28,861 nt of DNA from an uncultured Oscillibacter sp. GTDB lineage: Bacteria; Bacillota; Clostridia; Oscillospirales; Oscillospiraceae. The stretch's first letter is position 1; every line of letters starts with the position of its first letter. Made by a program: the position numbers and the translations under genes. The notes beneath the pieces are model-generated. The model did no database searches and was not told where the DNA came from. It was given only the letters and a program-made list of their open reading frames with translations. The stretch spans positions 1-28,861 of the forward strand of contig CAJTZL010000038.1 of assembly GCA_910583695.1 (NCBI GenBank). The letters run 5' to 3'. This document shows, in pieces, positions 24,515-28,861 of the stretch.

Positions 24515-25624
24515 ATGAAATTAGGAATCGTCGGACTCCCCAACGTGGGAAAGTCCACTCTGTTCAACGCCATTACCAACGCCGGCGCAGAAAGCGCCAA
24601 CTATCCCTTCTGCACCATCGACCCCAATGTGGGCATGGTAGCCGTTCCCGACGAGCGGCTGGACAAGCTGGCGGAGATGTACGAGCCGGATAAAAAGACC
24701 CCGGCGGTTATTGAGTTCGTAGACATTGCCGGTCTGGTGAAGGGCGCCAGCAAAGGCGCGGGCCTGGGGAATAAGTTCCTGGCCAACATCCGGGAGACCG
24801 ACGCCATCATCCATGTGGTCCGCTGCTTTGACGACGAGAACATCATGCATGTGGTGGCGGACGCCGGAACCAACGTGCCGGTGGACCCCCTGGGCGACAT
24901 GGAGGCCATTGACCTGGAGCTGATTATGGCGGATCTGGAGATGGTGAACCGCCGGGTGGAGAAAGCGCAGAAGGCTGCCAAGGGGGACAAGAAGTTCCTC
25001 CATGAGGTGGAGGTGTTCCAGGCTCTGGCCAGGCATCTGGACGCCGGAAAGTCCGCCCGGACCTTCCCGTGCTCCGACGAGGACAAGGCTCTGGTGGCGA
25101 CTTCCGATCTTTTGACCCTCAAGCCCATTATCTACGCCGCCAACACCGATGAGGAGGGCTTTGCGAATCTGGAGGGAAGCCGCTATTTCCAGCAGGTCCG
25201 CGAGGTGGCCGAGGCGGAGGGCGCCCAGGTGCTCCCCATCTGCGCGAAGCTGGAGCAGGACGTGGCGGAGCTGGAGGGAGAGGAGCGCCAGATGTTCCTG
25301 GAGGAGCTGGGCGTGGAGGAGTCCGGCCTGGACCGGCTTATCAAGTGCTCCTATACGCTGCTGGGCCTCATTTCCTTCCTGACCTACGGCAAGGACGAGT
25401 GCCGGGCCTGGACCATCAAGCGGGGCACCAAGGCCCCTCAGGCTGCCGGGAAGATTCACACGGACATTGAGCGGGGCTTCATCCGGGCGGAGGTCATTGC
25501 CTATGAGGATATGATGAAATGCGGCAGTGTCGCCGCCGCCAAGGAAAAAGGCCTGCTCCGCAGCGAGGGCAAGGAGTATGTGGTCCAGGACGGCGATATG
25601 GTTTACTTCCGCTTTAACGTGTAA
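24515..25624 (+). CDS. ychF: YchF/OLA1-type translation-associated NTPase
   Basis: The 369 residues are close to the family norm of about 363. The P-loop is GLPNVGKST (7-15), the G3 region DIAGLVKGAS (70-79), and the fourth motif reads NTDE (210-213), the altered form that lets YchF prefer ATP over GTP. The coiled-coil insertion lies at about 130-200 and the C-terminal TGS-type domain at about 284-367. The protein is cytoplasmic and ribosome-associated, linked to stress and translation control (family knowledge). The gene has its own promoter at 24383 and a strong terminator 30 nt after the stop, so it is monocistronic. Confidence 0.95.
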   Translation: MKLGIVGLPNVGKSTLFNAITNAGAESANYPFCTIDPNVGMVAVPDERLDKLAEMYEPDKKTPAVIEFVDIAGLVKGASKGAGLGNKFLANIRETDAIIHVVRCFDDENIMHVVADAGTNVPVDPLGDMEAIDLELIMADLEMVNRRVEKAQKAAKGDKKFLHEVEVFQALARHLDAGKSARTFPCSDEDKALVATSDLLTLKPIIYAANTDEEGFANLEGSRYFQQVREVAEAEGAQVLPICAKLEQDVAELEGEERQMFLEELGVEESGLDRLIKCSYTLLGLISFLTYGKDECRAWTIKRGTKAPQAAGKIHTDIERGFIRAEVIAYEDMMKCGSVAAAKEKGLLRSEGKEYVVQDGDMVYFRFNV

Positions 25625-25651
25625 GACGGCGGGAGCAAGAGACGAAAAAGA

Positions 25652-25677
25652 CGGACGCAGTGCGTCCGCCTTTTTTT
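25652..25677 (+). terminator. Intrinsic terminator of ychF
   Basis: CGGACG (25652-25657) and CGTCCG (25663-25668), extendable by inner pairs, form the stem, followed by CC and seven T residues (25671-25677). An A-rich stretch before the stem could also permit leftward termination. Confidence 0.88.
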
Positions 25678-25696
25678 GAAAAAATATTTCCCGGAG

Positions 25697-25744
25697 TGAA
25701 CAGAAGGGCCTCCCCAAACGTGTTATCAGTGAAAAGCGCTTTTC
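25697..25744 (+). promoter_or_regulatory. Candidate ECF-type promoter and palindrome before the sigma gene
   Basis: TGAACA (25697-25702), 16 nt and CGTGTT (25719-25724) resemble the GAAC and CGT elements of ECF-sigma promoters, which would fit autoregulation. A perfect 14-bp palindrome, GAAAAGCGCTTTTC (25731-25744), lies where transcription would begin and could be an operator. Both are pattern-based suggestions. Confidence 0.35.
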
Positions 25745-25768
25745 GAACAAAGGAAAGGAGGCGTTGCC

Positions 25769-26299
25769 ATGACGGAACAGGAATTGAGCAATGCCATGCA
25801 CACGTACGGCGACACGGTCTACCGCCTGGCCCTGTGCCGCCTCCAGAACGCCGCCGACGCGGAGGATGTCTATCAGGACGTGTTCCTCCGCCTGTTGGAG
25901 CAGCGTTCCGGCCCCTGGGACAGGGAGCGTCTGAAGGCTTGGCTGATTCGGACGGCTTTGAACCGCTGTGCCGACCTGGGGCGACTCCGGCGGCGGCGGG
26001 GAATGCTGCCGCTGGAGGAGGTGCCGGATCTCTCCGGACCGGTGGACGAGACGGCGGCGGAGCTGTGGGACGCGGTGGCCCGTCTGCCGGAAAAGCTGCG
26101 GACGGCGGTGCACCTCTTCTACGGCGAGGGCTATGAAAGCGGTGAGATTGGGGCTCTGCTGGGCATTCCGGCGGCGACGGTGCGAAGCCGCCTCCGCCGG
26201 GCCAGGGCGGAATTGAGAACAGTATTGGGAGGTTTTGACGATGAAGAATCGGTATCAGAAGCTGACGGAAGCCATCCATACGCCCGCTGGGCTGAATGA
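25769..26299 (+). CDS. ECF-family RNA polymerase sigma factor
   Basis: This is a 176-residue sigma-70 family factor of the ECF group. Region 2 is seen at about 10-70 (DAEDVYQDVFLRLLEQ, then KAWLIRTALNRCADL). Region 4 is at about 105-153, with the helix-turn-helix GEIGALLGIPAATVRSRLRR. Regions 1 and 3 are absent, as expected. AAAGGAGG precedes the ATG. The last 59 nt overlap the start of the downstream membrane protein in another frame, so the C-terminal 19 residues (EESVSEADGSHP and following) may be a by-product of the overlap. It directs transcription of a stress or envelope regulon, held in check by the partner encoded next to it. Confidence 0.92.
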   Translation: MTEQELSNAMHTYGDTVYRLALCRLQNAADAEDVYQDVFLRLLEQRSGPWDRERLKAWLIRTALNRCADLGRLRRRRGMLPLEEVPDLSGPVDETAAELWDAVARLPEKLRTAVHLFYGEGYESGEIGALLGIPAATVRSRLRRARAELRTVLGGFDDEESVSEADGSHPYARWAE

Positions 26300-27209
26300 G
26301 CGGGTGCTCTTCGAGGCCCGACGCCGGGCGGCGGAAGCGGCGGCGTCCTCCCGTTGGGAGAGGCGGGGCTGGGGGCGGCCCTTCCTGCGGACGGCGGTCT
26401 GCGCCGTCTGTGCCCTGGTGCTGGTGCTGGGGGGCTTCTCCCTCCAGCCCGCGCCTACCGTGGAGCCTGGGGTCTCCGGCCCAGCCGGAAACGCGGGCCC
26501 GGCCGATGCGGGGACCCCGGCCCAGGTGCTGGTCCCCACCTTCGGACTGACGGCCTATGCCGCCATGACCGAGGCCGCTTACGGTCCGTCGCCGGACGGC
26601 AGTCTTGCCTTTGCCGTGGGGGAAGGGTGCACCACCATGGACTTCGGAGATTTCACCGGCTGCCTCTTTCAGATTGCCGGGGAGAACATCGCCCAGGTGC
26701 GCCTCACCATCGACCGGGGCGGGCTGTACCGCTATCAAATCCGGGATGACCTGACGAAGGAACAGATGGCGGGATACCGCCAAGCTATGGCCGAGGGCAG
26801 TCTGGTCCCCGCCGCCATCAGCCAGCGGGATGACGGGACCTGGTACATGCCGGAGATGACGGCCCTGGGCCAGAGCGTTCAGGAGGACTACGACCCGGAG
26901 GCCTGCTACGGCTTCTGGGTCCCGCCGGAGGATATAGCTGTCAACACCGGCCTGGGCATATCCACCGAGGCTCGGATGGACGCGGACTACTTCGAGGGCG
27001 GAACGCTGACCGTGACCGTGATTTCCCCCGACGGTACGGAGAGGGCCCAGACTTACCGCCTCCACAGCGGCGCCTTGAAGGTGGAGTTTGCGGAGGACAA
27101 CTCCATCACGGTTTTGCCGGAGCCGATCAGCCTGGAGGAGCCGGACAACCGTTACTTTGTTGACAACAATTGCTTTGTCTACGGCATCTACGCCGTGCCG
27201 GAGGACTGA
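26241..27209 (+). CDS. Membrane anti-sigma factor-like protein
   Basis: The protein has 322 residues. A cytoplasmic N-terminus of about 48 residues (MKNRYQKLTEAIHTPAGLNE, then Arg/Ala-rich) would hold the sigma factor. One membrane helix (about 50-68, AVCAVCALVLVLGGF) and an outer domain of about 250 residues (LTAYAAMTEAAYGP, CLFQIAGENIAQVRLTID, GTLTVTVISPDG) follow. This is the usual layout of Clostridial anti-sigma partners, some annotated as DUF4179-like; I see no HxxxCxxC zinc motif. I chose the ATG at 26241, 8 nt after GGGAGG inside the sigma gene, over an upstream TTG. Release of the sigma factor in response to an outside signal is inferred from the family layout. Confidence 0.8.
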   Translation: MKNRYQKLTEAIHTPAGLNERVLFEARRRAAEAAASSRWERRGWGRPFLRTAVCAVCALVLVLGGFSLQPAPTVEPGVSGPAGNAGPADAGTPAQVLVPTFGLTAYAAMTEAAYGPSPDGSLAFAVGEGCTTMDFGDFTGCLFQIAGENIAQVRLTIDRGGLYRYQIRDDLTKEQMAGYRQAMAEGSLVPAAISQRDDGTWYMPEMTALGQSVQEDYDPEACYGFWVPPEDIAVNTGLGISTEARMDADYFEGGTLTVTVISPDGTERAQTYRLHSGALKVEFAEDNSITVLPEPISLEEPDNRYFVDNNCFVYGIYAVPED

Positions 27210-27217
27210 ACCCGAAA

Positions 27218-27246
27218 GAAGAGCCGCGCCGGAGGCGCGGCTCTTC
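27218..27246. terminator. Bidirectional terminator between convergent genes
   Basis: A perfect 13-bp stem (GAAGAGCCGCGCC at 27218-27230, complement at 27234-27246) with a GGA loop lies between the anti-sigma-like gene and the leftward rhodanese gene. The T-runs on both sides are short, so strength depends on the very stable stem. Confidence 0.75.
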
Positions 27247-27250
27247 TCGG

Positions 27251-27676
27251 TCAATCGGTGGTGGTTTCATAGGGCCAGTTCAGGATGCCGCCGAAGTCGG
27301 CCACATTGGTACAGCCCATTTCCGCCAGCTTCTCCGCAGCCTCCGCACTGCGGCGGCCGGAGCGGCAGTACACCAGAATCTCCGCGTCCTTCTCAAAGGG
27401 GAGCGGAAACTCCGGCAGGATGTCCTCATTGGGAAAGCACACCGCGCCGGGAATGTGGCCCCCGTCAAACTCCTCCTGGGTCCGTACGTCCAGGAGAATC
27501 ACGTCCTCACTGGCGTCCAGCCGCTCCCGGGCCTCTTGGGCGGTGATGGTGGCCCAGGCCTTTTGTGCGGACTGGGAACCGCTGGAGGAGCCGGAGCGGT
27601 TCATCCGGGCGGAGCAGAATTTGAGGATGGCCATGCCGAAGCAGATTACGGCGGCCAGAAGAAACAGCTGCTTCAT
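27251..27676 (-). CDS. Membrane-anchored single-domain rhodanese
   Basis: This is a 141-residue protein. An N-terminal hydrophobic helix (about 2-19, KQLFLLAAVICFGMAILKF) is followed by a Ser-rich linker and one rhodanese domain (about 43-137). The active-site loop is CRSGRRS with catalytic Cys104, and the domain also shows the usual LLDVRTQEEFDGGHIPGA motif. Such proteins carry sulfur as a persulfide or act in thiol chemistry. The uncleaved anchor would place the domain at the membrane, probably on the outer face. The start follows AGGAGGCGCTCT. It has its own promoter at 27716-27744 and ends at the shared terminator with the sigma/anti-sigma pair, so it is a single-gene unit. Confidence 0.9.
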   Translation of the reverse strand: MKQLFLLAAVICFGMAILKFCSARMNRSGSSSGSQSAQKAWATITAQEARERLDASEDVILLDVRTQEEFDGGHIPGAVCFPNEDILPEFPLPFEKDAEILVYCRSGRRSAEAAEKLAEMGCTNVADFGGILNWPYETTTD

Positions 27677-27715
27677 AGAGCGCCTCCTGTTGTCAGAATC
27701 TTGGGACTGGCATTC

Positions 27716-27744
27716 AGTTTACAGGAAACGGCTGGGAAAATCAA
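27716..27744 (-). promoter_or_regulatory. Sigma-A promoter for the rhodanese gene
   Basis: On the minus strand TTGATT (complement of 27739-27744), a 17-nt spacer and TAAACT (complement of 27716-27721) lie about 40 nt before the rhodanese ATG and upstream of its AGGAGG. Confidence 0.6.
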
Positions 27745-27777
27745 CCTTTTTGCAAAAAAAGCTCCGGGCAGGAAGGA

Positions 27778-27812
27778 AAAAGCCGGTGCGGATTGGTTCC
27801 GCACCGGCTTTT
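27778..27812 (-). terminator. Intrinsic terminator of the sugar ABC ATPase gene
   Basis: A perfect 15-bp stem (AAAAGCCGGTGCGGA at 27778-27792, complement at 27798-27812) with a 5-nt loop lies 17 nt after the ATPase stop. Leftward it ends in a T-run, so it terminates the minus-strand ATPase gene; it could also work in the other direction. Confidence 0.88.
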
Positions 27813-27829
27813 GAAATCCATGGAAAGGC

Positions 27830-28861
27830 TTAGAACTCCAGGTTTTTGCCTTCGCTGTCGAAGATGTGGCACACGTTGCCGTCAAAGCTGAGGTGAATGG
27901 CGGCGCCGGGGGCAAAGCTGACGCTGGAGAGGTCCAGGGTGGGCACAATAACCACCACGTCCCGGCCTTCGGCGTTGGCGTGGAGGTGGACCTCACTGCC
28001 CATCATTTCGCTGACATCCACTGTGGCCGTCAGGGTGTTGGCCCCGTCGCCCAGAGTGATGTGGCTGGGACGGACGCCCAGAGTGATGGCCTGAGAGCCC
28101 ACGTTCTTGGCCGCCAGGGCCTTCTGCTTCACGTCGGAGAGCTCAACCTTCATGCCGCCCACGGAGACGCTGTATTTACCGTCCTCTTTCAGGAGCTTGG
28201 CGTCGAAGAAGTTCATCTGCGGCGTGCCGATGAACCCGGCCACGAAGAGGTTGGCGGGATGGTCAAAGACCTGCTGGGGGGTGCCGATCTGCTGAATGAA
28301 GCCGTCCTTCATGATAACGATCCGGTCGCCCAGGGTCATGGCCTCGGTCTGGTCGTGGGTGACGTACATGAAGGTGGTGTTGATTTTCTGCCGGAGCTTG
28401 ATGATCTCCGCCCGCATCTGGTTGCGGAGCTTGGCGTCCAGGTTGGAGAGGGGTTCGTCCATCAGCAGCACCTTGGGCTCCCGGACAATGGCGCGGCCGA
28501 TGGCGACGCGCTGGCGCTGGCCGCCGGAAAGGGCCTTGGGCTTGCGGTCCAAGTACTGGGTGATGTCCAGAATCTCCGCAGCCTCCTTGACGCGCCGGTC
28601 GATCTCCTCCTTGGCGACTTTCCGGAGTTTCAGGGGGAAGGCCATGTTCTCATACACCGTCATGTGGGGATAGAGGGCGTAGCTCTGGAAGACCATGGCG
28701 ATGTCCCGGTTTTTGGGCTCCACGTCATTCATGAGCTGGCCGTCGATGTACAGCTCACCCTCGCTGATCTCCTCCAGACCGGCTACCATGCGCAGGGTGG
28801 TGGACTTGCCGCAGCCGGAGGGGCCGACCAGGACGATGAACTCCTTGTCCGCGATGTCCAG
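27830..28861 (-). CDS. ugpC: Sugar ABC importer ATPase, MsmX/UgpC type, partial
   Basis: The frame is open through the right edge, so the first residues (roughly 25-30 by family comparison) are missing. The visible sequence begins LDIADKEFIVLVGPSGCGKS, containing Walker A. The signature LSGGQRQRVAIGRA, Walker B KVLLMDEPLSNLDAKLR and the H-loop YVTHDQTEAM are present. The C-terminal TOBE-type regulatory region (after about residue 240) includes GSQAITLGVRPSHI. Proteins of this family energise several carbohydrate importers, often from one gene separate from the transport operons (MsmX/MsmK behaviour), or glycerol-3-phosphate uptake (UgpC). The internal ATG at 28789 is not the true start. No permease or binding-protein gene is next to it here. 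Confidence 0.92.
   Translation of the reverse strand: MDIADKEFIVLVGPSGCGKSTTLRMVAGLEEISEGELYIDGQLMNDVEPKNRDIAMVFQSYALYPHMTVYENMAFPLKLRKVAKEEIDRRVKEAAEILDITQYLDRKPKALSGGQRQRVAIGRAIVREPKVLLMDEPLSNLDAKLRNQMRAEIIKLRQKINTTFMYVTHDQTEAMTLGDRIVIMKDGFIQQIGTPQQVFDHPANLFVAGFIGTPQMNFFDAKLLKEDGKYSVSVGGMKVELSDVKQKALAAKNVGSQAITLGVRPSHITLGDGANTLTATVDVSEMMGSEVHLHANAEGRDVVVIVPTLDLSSVSFAPGAAIHLSFDGNVCHIFDSEGKNLEF

Noticed and set aside
21022..27254. Minus-strand frames of 666, 403, 530 and 546 codons opposite the membrane protein, unknown protein, ychF and sigma/anti-sigma genes.
   Set aside because: All lie antisense to better-supported genes with strong ribosome sites and show no recognisable domains.

Overview
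The window is GC-rich, with strong Shine-Dalgarno sites, short intergenic gaps and gene types typical of the Oscillospiraceae (Flavonifractor, Lawsonibacter or Oscillibacter-like gut Clostridia). This assignment is inferred from gene content and base composition only; there is no rRNA or other marker gene to confirm it. I see no tRNA, rRNA, CRISPR array or intact insertion sequence.

Layout. (1) 1-1326: a collagen-like Gly-X-Y protein cut by the left edge (minus strand), divergent from a two-gene phage-type membrane-protein/holin pair with no endolysin beside it. (2) 1542-9055: a LacI-type regulator fused to an extra solute-binding-protein fold (minus strand), divergent from an ABC importer operon (lipoprotein, fused double permease, ATPase, stand-alone ComEC-type metallo-beta-lactamase hydrolase). 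A palindromic candidate operator lies over the -35 box of the transporter promoter, and the operon ends at a good terminator. (3) 9109-24304: the most unusual part, an HscC-type Hsp70 island. A frame-broken gene remnant precedes an HscC-like chaperone. Next come two very large tandem paralogues with an N-terminal J-like domain whose HPD motif reads HPE, a small unknown protein, two tandem paralogous seven-helix membrane proteins with large extracytoplasmic C-domains, and a soluble unknown protein with a coiled-coil tail. (4) 24383-25677: ychF with its own promoter and terminator. (5) 25697-27246: an ECF sigma factor overlapped by a membrane anti-sigma-like protein. (6) 27251-28861, minus strand: a membrane-anchored rhodanese and an MsmX/UgpC-type sugar ABC ATPase cut by the right edge.

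Working together. In region 2 the regulator probably senses the importer's ligand, or a related compound, and represses the divergent operon. In region 3 the J-like proteins probably act as dedicated co-chaperones of the HscC-type Hsp70, as DjlB and DjlC do for E. coli HscC; the membrane paralogues could couple the chaperone to an envelope signal. That link rests on gene order alone. The tandem duplication of both the J-like and the membrane genes, plus a roughly 100-nt stretch of unusually low divergence in the J-like region, make this island the best candidate for an undescribed system.
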